DNA of 60,613 nt, from positions 1 through 60,613 of the forward strand of contig CANFHX010000016.1 in NCBI GenBank assembly GCA_947446865.1. Direction: 5' to 3'. Source of the stretch: Flavobacteriaceae bacterium (lineage in GTDB: Bacteria; Bacteroidota; Bacteroidia; Flavobacteriales; Flavobacteriaceae). Below are positions 1-8,992 of the stretch, piece after piece; positions within the stretch are counted from its first letter, which is position 1, and the number at the start of each line of letters is the position of its first letter. The notes under the pieces are model-generated. The model ran no database searches and was not told the origin of the DNA. It saw only the letters and a list, made by a program, of their open reading frames with translations. Both the position numbers and the translations under genes were made by a program.

Positions 1-177
1 TATACTATGGGGCATTAATCCAAATTTCTCTGGGCTATTCCCCTGTAAAAGGTAGATTGCATACGCGTTACGCACCCGTGCGCCGGTCTCTATATCCGAA
101 GACATATACCCCTCGACTTGCATGTGTTAAGCCTGCCGCTAGCGTTCATCCTGAGCCAGGATCAAACTCTTCATCGT
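1..177 (-). rRNA. rrs: 16S ribosomal RNA, 5' end (partial)
   Basis: The reverse complement of 151-177 reads as the universal 16S 5' region (GAGTTTGATCCTGGCTCAG, followed by GATGAACGCTAGCGGCAGGC). The mature 5' end is placed about eight bases before GAGTTTGATC, by analogy with E. coli. Only the first ~177 nt are here and the rest of the operon lies beyond the left edge. Open reading frames crossing this stretch are spurious. Confidence 0.97.
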
Positions 178-248
178 ATATTTTAATATTGTACGATAAT
201 ACTCTAGCTTGTTCAAATCTCTCGATTTGCTTACTCTCTTTTTTATTT

Positions 249-268
249 GTTCTGATTTACATCAGAAC
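249..268 (-). other. stem-loop in the 16S leader
   Basis: GTTCTGAT and ATCAGAAC form a perfect 8-bp stem with a 4-base loop inside the transcribed leader between the rrn promoters and mature 16S. It may act in rRNA processing or antitermination; that role is inferred. Confidence 0.4.
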
Positions 269-334
269 GGCTGTCAATTCAATATGTCTAGGAACGTGTC
301 TTATTTTTTTCGCCTCTCTTTCGGTTAGCGGGTG

Positions 335-364
335 CAAAAGTACATCTTTTTTCTTAACTGGCAA
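335..364 (-). promoter_or_regulatory. rrn promoter P1 (closest to 16S)
   Basis: On the minus strand TTG (362-364) and TACTTTTG (335-342) are separated by 19 nt, matching the Flavobacterium consensus TTG-N17-23-TAnnTTTG. Transcription would start about 150 nt upstream of 16S. Confidence 0.75.
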
Positions 365-437
365 GTAAATCGAAAAAAAAATTCTTTTTCTTTTTTATCG
401 CTCAATTCTATCAAAATCTCAATCGTTTTGCGGAGTG

Positions 438-469
438 CAAAGGTAAAACCTTTATTTGTTTCTCACAAA
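438..469 (-). promoter_or_regulatory. rrn promoter P2
   Basis: Minus strand TTTG (466-469) and TACCTTTG (438-445), 20-nt spacer. It lies 103 bp upstream of P1, and the bases just downstream of the -7 box (GCACTC) resemble those at P1 and P3 (GCACCC). Confidence 0.75.
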
Positions 470-534
470 TCTTTTTTTGCTTTTTTTAGTATTGTAATCT
501 CAGTTAACAAAGAACGTCTGCCTTAATGCGGGTG

Positions 535-564
535 CAAAAGTACCATTCTTTTTCACTCTCACAA
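535..564 (-). promoter_or_regulatory. rrn promoter P3 (most distal)
   Basis: Minus strand TTG (562-564) and TACTTTTG (535-542), 19-nt spacer. It lies 97 bp upstream of P2. The sequence around the -7 box is nearly identical to P1. Confidence 0.72.
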
Positions 565-831
565 GCCTTTTCTTTCCCTTTTTGAAAAGTATTTTTTAAT
601 GCTCTGGTTTTGTGAACGTTGTTGAAGAAAGTTTTTTTTCTTTTGTCAAGTAATCAAGGGAATTGTGGGTCTCTATGGGGTGCTTTTTTTTTAAACCACA
701 TAGACTTCATAGGTTTTTTAGGCGCTTCGCTTGATGGAAGAGTACAGTTGTACTCGTTGCTTATTGATGTTTTAGGAAATCACCTATTTTAAAACATTGT
801 ATAATTAATTATAATGGATGATCTTTTTAAA

Positions 832-858
832 CCTAACAGGTTTTGGAAACCTGTTAGG
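832..858. repeat. 27-bp palindromic repeat, copy 1
   Basis: CCTAACAGGTTT and AAACCTGTTAGG are perfect 12-bp arms around TGG. An identical copy lies at 963-989. The flanking right-hand sequence (CTATATATAATG and a GTTTTGAAAA-like stretch) is also shared, so the repeated unit is nearer 75 bp. No gene is apparent in 178-1215. Confidence 0.85.
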
Positions 859-962
859 ATAAATAATAGTCTATATATAATGTAGATGGTTTTGAAAATG
901 AAGTTTCCTTTTTACGGGTTATTTAAAAGGGTTCCTATTATTGTAGAACCTACTTTTTTATG

Positions 963-989
963 CCTAACAGGTTTTGGAAACCTGTTAGG
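963..989. repeat. 27-bp palindromic repeat, copy 2
   Basis: Identical to 832-858, 131 bp away and in the same orientation. The perfect hairpin could act as a bidirectional terminator or a REP-like element; the function is inferred. Confidence 0.85.
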
Positions 990-1052
990 ATAGGATCTAT
1001 ATATAATGAAGGTTGTTTTGAAAAATGAATTTCATACCACATGCTGGAATAA

Positions 1053-1160
1053 TAGCCCTGATTGAGCCGGTAGCTCTCGTGGAGGAACGGAACGAGACTA
1101 AAGGCGAAAGCAGGAATGACGTTTACCGAAAATGCCAAATGTTTCGCTCCTGAAAAAAAT
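1053..1160 (-). repeat. dispersed intergenic repeat, copy A
   Basis: Runs from TAGCCCTGATTGAGCCGG to TTTCGCTCCTGAAAAAA and is related to 19345-19486, 24364-24470 and 51149-51290. This copy is diverged in the middle. It lies just beyond the trxA terminator. Confidence 0.7.
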
Positions 1161-1172
1161 TAGGCATAAAAA

Positions 1173-1194
1173 AAGTCCAGCGATTGCTAGACTT
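1173..1194 (-). terminator. trxA intrinsic terminator
   Basis: On the minus strand AAGTCTAGC pairs with GCTGGACTT (one G-T pair) across a short loop and is followed by a run of T. It starts about 20 nt after the trxA stop. Confidence 0.8.
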
Positions 1195-1215
1195 GATTTA
1201 TTTGTTTGAAAAATA

Positions 1216-1533
1216 CTACAATAATGCGTCGATAGCATCGGTGTAGGTCTTTTTGGGAGCAACGCCCACTTGACGACCAACTACTTCTCCGTTTTGGAAA
1301 ATCAACACGGTAGGAATGTTTCTAACGCCATATTTTGCAGCAAATTCTTGGTTTGCATCTACGTCCACTTTTCCTACAACTGCTTTTCCTTCGTATTCTC
1401 CATGAATTTCGTCGATAACTGGTCCAACCATTCTACATGGTCCGCACCAAGCTGCCCAAAAATCTACTACTACTGGTTTGTCTGATTTTAATACTACTTC
1501 GTCAAAAGTAGCATCTGTTATTGCTAATGCCAT
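1216..1533 (-). CDS. trxA: thioredoxin
   Basis: A 105-residue classical thioredoxin, the cytoplasmic dithiol reductant for ribonucleotide reductase, peroxiredoxins and other targets. The active site is WAAWCGPCRM with C30 and C33, and the cis-proline is P74 in NIPTV. Length and motif order are those of a single-domain TrxA with no signal peptide. It is monocistronic: its own TTG-N18-TACATTTG promoter lies at 1571-1600 and a terminator follows at 1173-1194. dnaE is upstream on the same strand but separated by that promoter. Confidence 0.97.
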   Translation of the reverse strand: MALAITDATFDEVVLKSDKPVVVDFWAAWCGPCRMVGPVIDEIHGEYEGKAVVGKVDVDANQEFAAKYGVRNIPTVLIFQNGEVVGRQVGVAPKKTYTDAIDALL

Positions 1534-1570
1534 ATATTTTTTTGTTTAAAGTTTAACTTGTTTCCAATTG

Positions 1571-1600
1571 CAAATGTAGATAATTATTTAGTTACCCAAA
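1571..1600 (-). promoter_or_regulatory. trxA promoter
   Basis: Minus-strand TTTG (1597-1600) and TACATTTG (1571-1578) with an 18-nt spacer fit the Bacteroidetes primary-sigma consensus. The leader to the ATG would be about 30 nt. Confidence 0.75.
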
Positions 1601-1645
1601 TGTAACTTGTATTACTTTTAGCTATTTTTTAATTGATTTAATTGA

Positions 1646-4600
1646 TTAATTGAGTTTAAAGTTAACTTGGATTTGGTCTAATTCGGTTAATAGTTCTTTG
1701 GTTATTTTTACTTTTAGCTTGCGACTTGGCATTTCTAAAGTGGTTATTCTTCTAACTTGATCGACTGCTATTACTTCATTTTCAACTAATTCTTCTTCAT
1801 CTATTGTATCATTAACATCGAGATTTTCAATGTCAATTTCTTCTTCGTTGTTTATAATTAAAACGGGTTGCGTTGGTTTAATAACTTCTTGTGGTTTTTC
1901 AATAATTTCGGTTTCTATCACTTCAAAACTTACCAGATTATCACCAGCATTGGCTTTAAAAACTTCGTTTAATTTTTGAATTAAATTAGGACGCAAATCT
2001 TGAATATTCAATTGAATGGAAAGTTTTTTAGCAAACGTTGGCAACACATCGGCTAGTAATTTTGCATCTTGAAAATTAATTTGAGGATCGGATTTTTTAC
2101 CGGTTTCCCGATTTACCCATCCGTCTTTTACATGAATTTTGAAATATATAAATTGGTTGTTCACTAAGAAATGACGAAATTTTAAATACTCTTCATTGAA
2201 AATTCTGAAATCGTGACTTTCATCGTATCCTTCTAGCGTGAACATTGCCCAGTCTTTTCCGTTTTTTCCGGTGCGGTATTGCACGTTGGTTACAATACCT
2301 CCGAAGGTAAGCGTTTTGCCAACCAATGTTTCTAGACTTTTTAGATGCGCCAAACGAACGTTGCAGAAATACTTCATTTCATGTCGGTAATCGTCAAGCG
2401 GATGCCCCGAAATGTATATTCCAACTACTTCTTTTTCTTTGGCTAATTTTTCCATGGTACTCCAATCTTCGCAAGGAGGCACTATAGGTTCGGCAATTTG
2501 CACTTCACTGGCTTCACCAAACAAACTCACTTGGGAAGAATTTTCGTTTTCTTGAAATTTCGATCCATAGCGGATGGCTTTCTCTAAAAAGGTAATTCCC
2601 TCACCTTCAATATGAAAATATTGCGCACGATGGGTGTTGTCAAAACAATCGAAACCACCAGCATAAGCAAGACTCTCGAAGGCTTTTTTATTAGCTGCAC
2701 GCAAATCGATTTTTTTAGCCAAATCGAAAATAGATTTATACGGAGCGTCTTTTCTATTTTGTACAATGGTATCTACGGCATTGGCACCAACTCCTTTTAC
2801 AGCACCGATTCCAAATCGAACGGCATAGTTATCATTTACAGTAAATTTATAAAACGATTCGTTTACATCGGGCCCAAGAACGGTTAATCCCATGCGTTTG
2901 CATTCTTCCATAAAGAAGGAAACTTGCTTGATATCGTTCATGTTGTTCGACAACACCGCAGCCATATATTCGGCTGGATAGTTGGCTTTTAGATAAGCGG
3001 TTTGATAGGCAATCCAAGCGTAGCATGTGGAATGCGATTTATTAAAGGCGTATTCTGCAAATGCTTCCCAGTCTTTCCAGATTTTTTCTAATTTATCGGC
3101 AGCATGGCCTTTGGCTTCGGCTTGCGAAATAAATTTGGGTTTCATTTTATCGAGAACGTCCCGTTGTTTTTTACCCATTGCCTTACGCAAAACGTCGGCA
3201 TCTCCCTTAGAAAAATCGGCTAGTTTTTGCGACAAAAGCATCACCTGTTCTTGGTAAACGGTAATTCCGTAGGTGTCTTTAAGTAATTCTTCACAGGCGT
3301 CGATATCGTAAACGATTTCTTCTTCGCCATTTTTTCGTTTAATAAAACTAGGGATATAGGCAATTGGTCCTGGACGATAAAGCGCATTCATGGCAATCAA
3401 ATCTGGAAAGACCGTAGGCTTCAATTCCTTCATGTATTTTTGCATTCCGGGACTTTCGTATTGGAAAATACCTACTGTTTCTCCGCGTTGGAAAAGTTCG
3501 TAGGTTTTTAAATCATCAATAGGAAACTCATCGGGATTGATGTCTTTACCGGTTCTATATTTTACTAATTTTACGGTGTCTTTTATCAAAGTTAGGGTCT
3601 TCAAACCCAAGAAGTCCATCTTTAATAATCCGGCACTTTCAACTACCGAGTTATCAAATTGGGTAACATATAAATCAGAATCTTTGGCGGTTGCCACCGG
3701 AACGAAATTGGTAATATCGTCTGGAGTGATGATAACCCCACAAGCGTGAATACCCGTATTTCTTAAATTTCCTTCTAGAATTTGAGCTTGTTGGATGGTT
3801 TCTCCTCCCAAATCGGAAGCCTTACCAAGGGCAATTAACTCTTTTACTTTATCAAAATCTTCTGGGCGAAGTGCTTTTTTAAGGCTCGCATCGTCCATAG
3901 AAAATATCTTGGCCAAATTTAAATTCAACGGAATTAACTTGGCAATTTTATCGGCTTCAAATAATGGCAAATCCAATACACGAGCGGTGTCCCGAACCGA
4001 AGATTTGGCTGCCATGGTTCCGTAAGTGATAATTTGAGCTACTTGTTTGGAGCCGTATTTTTGGATTACATAATCCATGACTTTACTTCTTCCTTCGTCA
4101 TCAAAATCGATATCAATATCGGGAAGGGAAACCCTGTCTGGATTTAGGAATCTCTCAAAAAGCAAATTGTATAAAAGTGGGTCAATGTTGGTGATACCGA
4201 GGCAATAGGCTACTACTGAACCTGCTGCAGAACCCCGCCCTGGTCCTACAGAAACATCCATTTTACGAGCTTCCGCAATGAAATCTTGTACAATTAAAAA
4301 GTAACCTGGATAACCCGAATTTTGAATCGTTAACAATTCGAAATCAATACGCTCTTGGATTTCTGTTGTGATTTCTTTGTACCTTCTTTTGGCTCCTTCA
4401 AAAGTTAAATAATGAAGGAATTTATTTTCTCCACGTTTTCCTGCATCGGCAACATCTTCTGCAACAAGGAATTCTTCGGGGATATCAAATTTTGGTAAAA
4501 GAACTTCTCGTGCCAAATTGAAAATTTCGATTTTATCTACAATTTCGGTGATGTTAGAAATGGCTTCGGGCAAATCAGAGAAAAGTTTTTTCATCTCTTC

Positions 4601-6184
4601 ACTCGACTTGAAATAATATTCTTGGTTTGGCAATCCAAAACGGTAGCCACGACCACGACCTATAGGCGTAGATTGTTTTTCGCCATCGCGAACGCAAAGC
4701 AAAATATCGTGTGCGTTGGCATCTTTTTTATTGATGTAAAACGAATTGTTTGTCGCAACTGTTTTTACATTATGTTTTCTTGCTAATGTTATTAAGGAAG
4801 AATTTACTCGGTTTTCATCTTCTTGATTGTGGCGCGTTAACTCGATATAAAAATCGGAGCCAAATTGTTCTTTCCACCAAAGCAGAGCGTCTTCGGCTTG
4901 ATTTTCACCAAGATTTAATACTTTATTTGGCACTTCACCATACAAACTTCCCGAAAGGACAATAATATCTTCTTTGTATTTTTGTAAGATTTCTCTGTCA
5001 ATTCTTGGCACATAATAAAAACCATCGGTATAAGCAATGGAAGACATTTTGGCTAGATTATGGTAGCCTTTTTTATTTTTGGCTAACAAAACTATTTGGT
5101 AGCCGTTGTCTTTTCTAGTTTTATCTTTGTGGTTATCGCATACAAAAAACTCACAGCCTACAATAGGCTTGATGATGGTTTCGGTTGGAGTTTCACCAGC
5201 TTCAATGGCAGCTTTGTTTTTGGTTTCCGCATTCTTATTATGGTATAATATATCTCGCACAAAGTGAAAGACCCCCATCATATTTCCAATATCGGTCATT
5301 GCCACCGCTGGCATTTTATTTTGAACCGCAGCGGCTACTAAATCTTTAACAGAAACGGTAGATTGTAATACAGAAAATTGTGTGTGGTTATGCAAATGAA
5401 CAAAATCGGTATCGATTAGGATTTGCTTATTTTCGGAAAGGGTTTCTTTGGAAAGAGGCACATTTCCTTTATCTCCAAATTGCTGACGAATTTTATCGGA
5501 AGCTTCTTTAAGATTGCTATGTTGCAAACCAATTAACGGAATGGACCTTGGGTTTTTCAGTTGAAAATCTTCGAAGAATTCTTGTTCGACTTCAAGTTCG
5601 GTTTTGGTGAAAACTTCGGTTCGAATTAATTCTAAGAAGCAACGGGTGGTTGCCTCCACATCGGCAGTGGCGTTGTGCGCTTCTGCAAATGGTTGGCTAA
5701 AAAGGTATTGGTGTAATTCGGTAAGAGTTGGTAATTTGAACTTTCCTCCTCTTCCTCCAGGTAGTTTTAATAAGGATGCGGTAACTTCGGTACAGGTATC
5801 CAGAATTGGCATGGAAGACATTGGCGATTGGATTCCCATTCGATAGAATTCGCAACCCATAATATTGACATCAAAACCTAAATTTTGACCTACAATAAAC
5901 TTGGCTTTGGATAGAGCAGTATTGAATTTATCCAACATTTCTCTCAACGTAACACCTTGTTGTTGGGCCAATTCGGTAGAAATTCCGTGGATTCGTTCGG
6001 CATCGTACGGAATATTAAAACCTTCTGGTTGTATCAAATAATCTTGATGCTCCAGAAGGTTTCCCATTTCGTCGTGCAACTGCCATGCAATTTGGACGCA
6101 TCTCGGCCAGTTGTCGGTGTCGGAAATTGGTGCTGCCCATTTTTTAGGAAGTCCGGTGGTTTCGGTGTCGAATATTAAATACAT
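1646..6184 (-). CDS. dnaE: DNA polymerase III alpha subunit with fused N-terminal exonuclease
   Basis: A 1512-residue replicative polymerase subunit. Residues ~1-190 are a DnaQ/epsilon-like DEDD exonuclease: IFDTETTG with D6 and E8, GQNLGFD, and HNATADVEAT. A PHP domain begins near residue 260 (FVHLHNHTQFSV). The polymerase core carries GPGRGSAAGSVV and the catalytic PDIDIDFDDEGR near residue 686. An OB-fold segment sits near residue 1290 (TFGGIVTNVQYRTGKNGKDW). The acidic C-terminal tail is lineage-specific. Typical DnaE is about 1160 residues, and the fused exonuclease plus tail explain the extra length. Proofreading and synthesis are thus in one chain, as in other Bacteroidetes. A consensus promoter lies at 6272-6302. 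Confidence 0.96.
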   Translation of the reverse strand: MYLIFDTETTGLPKKWAAPISDTDNWPRCVQIAWQLHDEMGNLLEHQDYLIQPEGFNIPYDAERIHGISTELAQQQGVTLREMLDKFNTALSKAKFIVGQNLGFDVNIMGCEFYRMGIQSPMSSMPILDTCTEVTASLLKLPGGRGGKFKLPTLTELHQYLFSQPFAEAHNATADVEATTRCFLELIRTEVFTKTELEVEQEFFEDFQLKNPRSIPLIGLQHSNLKEASDKIRQQFGDKGNVPLSKETLSENKQILIDTDFVHLHNHTQFSVLQSTVSVKDLVAAAVQNKMPAVAMTDIGNMMGVFHFVRDILYHNKNAETKNKAAIEAGETPTETIIKPIVGCEFFVCDNHKDKTRKDNGYQIVLLAKNKKGYHNLAKMSSIAYTDGFYYVPRIDREILQKYKEDIIVLSGSLYGEVPNKVLNLGENQAEDALLWWKEQFGSDFYIELTRHNQEDENRVNSSLITLARKHNVKTVATNNSFYINKKDANAHDILLCVRDGEKQSTPIGRGRGYRFGLPNQEYYFKSSEEMKKLFSDLPEAISNITEIVDKIEIFNLAREVLLPKFDIPEEFLVAEDVADAGKRGENKFLHYLTFEGAKRRYKEITTEIQERIDFELLTIQNSGYPGYFLIVQDFIAEARKMDVSVGPGRGSAAGSVVAYCLGITNIDPLLYNLLFERFLNPDRVSLPDIDIDFDDEGRSKVMDYVIQKYGSKQVAQIITYGTMAAKSSVRDTARVLDLPLFEADKIAKLIPLNLNLAKIFSMDDASLKKALRPEDFDKVKELIALGKASDLGGETIQQAQILEGNLRNTGIHACGVIITPDDITNFVPVATAKDSDLYVTQFDNSVVESAGLLKMDFLGLKTLTLIKDTVKLVKYRTGKDINPDEFPIDDLKTYELFQRGETVGIFQYESPGMQKYMKELKPTVFPDLIAMNALYRPGPIAYIPSFIKRKNGEEEIVYDIDACEELLKDTYGITVYQEQVMLLSQKLADFSKGDADVLRKAMGKKQRDVLDKMKPKFISQAEAKGHAADKLEKIWKDWEAFAEYAFNKSHSTCYAWIAYQTAYLKANYPAEYMAAVLSNNMNDIKQVSFFMEECKRMGLTVLGPDVNESFYKFTVNDNYAVRFGIGAVKGVGANAVDTIVQNRKDAPYKSIFDLAKKIDLRAANKKAFESLAYAGGFDCFDNTHRAQYFHIEGEGITFLEKAIRYGSKFQENENSSQVSLFGEASEVQIAEPIVPPCEDWSTMEKLAKEKEVVGIYISGHPLDDYRHEMKYFCNVRLAHLKSLETLVGKTLTFGGIVTNVQYRTGKNGKDWAMFTLEGYDESHDFRIFNEEYLKFRHFLVNNQFIYFKIHVKDGWVNRETGKKSDPQINFQDAKLLADVLPTFAKKLSIQLNIQDLRPNLIQKLNEVFKANAGDNLVSFEVIETEIIEKPQEVIKPTQPVLIINNEEEIDIENLDVNDTIDEEELVENEVIAVDQVRRITTLEMPSRKLKVKITKELLTELDQIQVNFKLN

Positions 6185-6271
6185 ACTTTATAAATTGCCA
6201 AATTGAAAAATGCAAAATTCCAATTTTTACCACTTAAAATTGGCATTTGAAATTTGTATATTGAGAATTAT

Positions 6272-6302
6272 CAAAAGTACATTTTAAGGACCGAATTGTC
6301 AA
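6272..6302 (-). promoter_or_regulatory. dnaE promoter
   Basis: Minus-strand TTG (6300-6302) and TACTTTTG (6272-6279), 20-nt spacer, about 90 nt upstream of the dnaE ATG. Confidence 0.72.
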
Positions 6303-6322
6303 TTTTAGTTATTAACAAAAAT

Positions 6323-6354
6323 AAAAATGGCTGACTTTATAGTCAACCATTTTA
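6323..6354 (-). terminator. terminator after the ferredoxin-NADP reductase gene
   Basis: On the minus strand AAAATGGTTGACT pairs with AGTCAGCCATTTT around ATAA and is followed by TATTTTTG. It lies 30 nt past the 6385 stop and overlaps nothing coding. Confidence 0.8.
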
Positions 6355-6384
6355 GTATTCTTTACTTATTTCGGTAGAGCGAAA

Positions 6385-7437
6385 TCAATCAATCGATTTT
6401 ACAACTGCTTTTTCTGCTTCTTTTCGGGTTCCATCAAAACCATCCACTCCGGAAACGGTGGTGTATTTAAGCACGTATCTTTTTCCTGGATTGATTCTTT
6501 GGTAAACACTTTGACACATTAAAGTTGCTTCGTGAAAACCACAAAGAATAAGTTTTAATTTACCTGGATAAATATTGACATCGCCAATAGCATAAATTCC
6601 AGGAATATTGGTTTGGTAGTCTAAAGCATTATTAACTTTGATCGCATTTTTTTCAATCTCTAGTCCCCAATTGGCAATTGCTCCCAATTTTGGCGTAAGC
6701 CCAAAAAGAGGAATGAAATAATCAGTTTCTAAAACTTGTTGTACGCCTTCATTTTCTAAAACGATACTTTCAATATGGTTGTTTCCTTGTACTGCAACCA
6801 CTTCTGCTGGAGTAATCAAGTTAATTTTTCCTAGTTTTTTTAATTCTTGTACTTTCTCTACTGAATCTAAAGCACCACGAAATTCATTTCTTCGGTGTAC
6901 CAAAGTCACTTCGGAAGCAACATTGGAAAGAAAAACACTCCAATCTAAAGCAGAATCTCCGCCTCCAGCAATTACTACTCGTTTATTGCGGAACAATTCG
7001 GGGTCTTTTACAAAATACTCCACTCCTTTTTCTTCGTAAAAAGAAATGTTTTCTAATTGTGGTTTTCTAGGTTCAAATGTTCCTAAACCTCCTGCAATAG
7101 CGATTGCTTTGGCATGGTGCTTGGTTCCTTTATTAGTGGTAACGATGAACGTTCCATCTTCTAAAGTGTGAATAGTTTCTGCAGTTTCCGCTAGGGTAAA
7201 ACCTGGTTGAAATTGCTTGATTTGTTCCATTAAATTGGTTACCAAATCCCCTGCTAATACTTCGGGGTAACCCGGAATATCAAAGATTGGCTTTTTGGGA
7301 TATAATTCGGACAATTGCCCTCCTGGTTGCGGAAGCGCATCAATAATATGGCATTTTAATTGTAGTAATCCTGCTTCAAAGACAGCGAAAAGTCCGGTTG
7401 GACCAGCCCCTATAATAAGTATATCGGTTTCAATCAT
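6385..7437 (-). CDS. ferredoxin--NADP(+) reductase, thioredoxin-reductase type
   Basis: A 350-residue FAD/NAD(P) flavoprotein of the thioredoxin-reductase-like FNR family (Chlorobium/Bacillus YumC type). The FAD-binding Rossmann motif IIGAGPTGL is at the N-terminus, followed by PQPGGQLSELYP. The NADPH motif VIAGGGDSALDW is near residue 160 and the second FAD motif GIYAIGDV near residue 290. The CxxC of true thioredoxin reductases is absent, which separates it from TrxB. It would reduce ferredoxin or flavodoxin with NADPH. It lies just downstream of the Fe-S genes nfu/mrp on the same strand, 73 bp away. Confidence 0.9.
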   Translation of the reverse strand: MIETDILIIGAGPTGLFAVFEAGLLQLKCHIIDALPQPGGQLSELYPKKPIFDIPGYPEVLAGDLVTNLMEQIKQFQPGFTLAETAETIHTLEDGTFIVTTNKGTKHHAKAIAIAGGLGTFEPRKPQLENISFYEEKGVEYFVKDPELFRNKRVVIAGGGDSALDWSVFLSNVASEVTLVHRRNEFRGALDSVEKVQELKKLGKINLITPAEVVAVQGNNHIESIVLENEGVQQVLETDYFIPLFGLTPKLGAIANWGLEIEKNAIKVNNALDYQTNIPGIYAIGDVNIYPGKLKLILCGFHEATLMCQSVYQRINPGKRYVLKYTTVSGVDGFDGTRKEAEKAVVKSID

Positions 7438-7510
7438 TTTTCAAAGTTTAAAAGTCGCAAAGGAACAAAGTTGCATAGTTTATTAATATGATTTTTATCA
7501 TACCTATTAA

Positions 7511-7750
7511 CTAAGCAATGTTCTCAACGGTTTCTATTTGTGGTGCATATTTTTTAATTGTAGTTTCTACCCCTGCTTTTAAAGACATTTGGTTCACACT
7601 ACAACTGGTACAAGCACCTTGCAAACGTACTTTTACGTGTTTTTCATCTTCTATCGAAATCAAACTAATATCGCCACCATCGGAATTCAAAAAAGGTCGG
7701 ATTTCCTCAAGTGCTTTTTCGATATTTAAAGTCAACTCTTCGTGTGTCAT
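7511..7750 (-). CDS. NifU-like C-terminal domain Fe-S scaffold protein
   Basis: A 79-residue protein consisting only of the NifU C-terminal (Nfu) domain. The cluster-binding CxxC is in ACTSCSVNQM near residues 46-49, preceded by the typical LNSDGGDISLI segment. The domain holds a [4Fe-4S] cluster for delivery to apo-proteins. It lies 45 bp downstream of mrp in the same orientation, so the pair probably forms a small Fe-S trafficking operon. The antisense frame over the same interval is a shadow. Confidence 0.93.
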   Translation of the reverse strand: MTHEELTLNIEKALEEIRPFLNSDGGDISLISIEDEKHVKVRLQGACTSCSVNQMSLKAGVETTIKKYAPQIETVENIA

Positions 7751-7795
7751 AATTTAGATTATTTAGATTTTTAGACTTCTAGAAGTCTAAGTGGT

Positions 7796-8926
7796 CTATT
7801 TTTTTACTGCAGAACATCCTGCCATTGTGGTTATTTTTATTGCTTCGGTTGGCGCAAGATTTTCATTGCGGTTTACCGTTTCTTGTACTACATTTCTTGC
7901 AATTTCTTCAAAAACTTTCTCTAATGGAGAAGCCGTTTGCAATGCTGCTGGACGACCGTAGTCTCCTGCTTCGCGAATGCTTTGCACTAACGGAACTTCA
8001 CCCAAGAATGGAACTTGTAAATCTTCTGCAAGATTTTTAGCACCTTCTTTTCCGAAGATGTAATATTTATTTTCTGGCAATTCTTCTGGTGTGAAGTATG
8101 CCATGTTTTCTATAATTCCTAAAACAGGAACGTTAATACTCTCTGACATGAACATGGAAATTCCTTTTCTAGCATCTGCCAAAGCTACTGCCTGTGGAGT
8201 ACTCACAATTACAGCACCCGTAATTGGCATGGATTGCATGATAGATAAATGAATGTCACCAGTTCCTGGAGGTAAATCGATTAACATAAAGTCAAGGTCT
8301 CCCCAATCGGCATCAAAAATCATTTGGTTTAATGCTTTGGCGGCCATTGGTCCTCTCCAAATTACGGCTTGACTTGGGGAAGTGAAGAATCCTATTGAAA
8401 GTATTTTTATTTCGTAACTTTCTATAGGTTTCATTTTCGATTTGCCATCGACTTCTATAGAAATTGGTTTTTCGTTTTCAACATCAAACATGATTGGCAT
8501 GCTTGGTCCGTAAATATCAGCATCAAGAACTCCAACTTTGAAACCCATTTTAGCCAAGGATACGGCTAAATTGGCGGTAATGGTGGATTTTCCAACACCA
8601 CCTTTACCAGAAGCAACCGCAATAACATTGCTAATTCCTGGAATAGATTTACCTTTAATTTCGTTTGGATTTTCTTTGGCTTCTACTTTAATATTCACTT
8701 TTACCACTGCATCGGCAGAAAATTTCTCGTGAATTAATTTTTTAATATCGTCTTCTGCCCTTTTTTTAATGTGCATTGCCGGAGTAGAAAGCACTAAATC
8801 AACCACAACCTCATCACCAAAAGTGATTACATTTTTCACCGCACCACTTTCTACCATATTCTTTCCTTCGCCAGCAATAGTAATGGTTTCTAATGCTTTT
8901 AGGATTTCTTTTCTATCTAGTTTCAT
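7796..8926 (-). CDS. Mrp/NBP35-family ATP-binding Fe-S carrier protein
   Basis: 376 residues. The N-terminal DUF59/FSCA domain (residues 1-~85) is followed by a deviant Walker A, GKGGVGKST, near residue 110, then LDADIYGPSMP and IDLPPGTGD. This is the P-loop Fe-S cluster carrier family (ApbC/Mrp). The start at 8926 (MKLDRKEILK) is preferred: a longer frame to 8995 begins inside the TATCTTTG -7 box at 8993-9000. The CxxC expected after ENM is replaced here by ENMAYFTPEELPENKYYIFG, and the C-terminus carries a single cysteine (AGCSAVKK). Confidence 0.93.
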   Translation of the reverse strand: MKLDRKEILKALETITIAGEGKNMVESGAVKNVITFGDEVVVDLVLSTPAMHIKKRAEDDIKKLIHEKFSADAVVKVNIKVEAKENPNEIKGKSIPGISNVIAVASGKGGVGKSTITANLAVSLAKMGFKVGVLDADIYGPSMPIMFDVENEKPISIEVDGKSKMKPIESYEIKILSIGFFTSPSQAVIWRGPMAAKALNQMIFDADWGDLDFMLIDLPPGTGDIHLSIMQSMPITGAVIVSTPQAVALADARKGISMFMSESINVPVLGIIENMAYFTPEELPENKYYIFGKEGAKNLAEDLQVPFLGEVPLVQSIREAGDYGRPAALQTASPLEKVFEEIARNVVQETVNRNENLAPTEAIKITTMAGCSAVKK

Positions 8927-8992
8927 TTTTTTGTTTATCGTTTGTTGTTTATGGTTTAGACACCATAATTTATTTAAACTGAATATGAATTG

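Noticed and set aside
57..526. Plus-strand open frames at the left edge
   Set aside because: They overlap the 16S gene and its promoters on the other strand and have no coding character.
7518..7757. 79-residue antisense frame over the Nfu gene
   Set aside because: It mirrors the nfu frame exactly and has no family motif.
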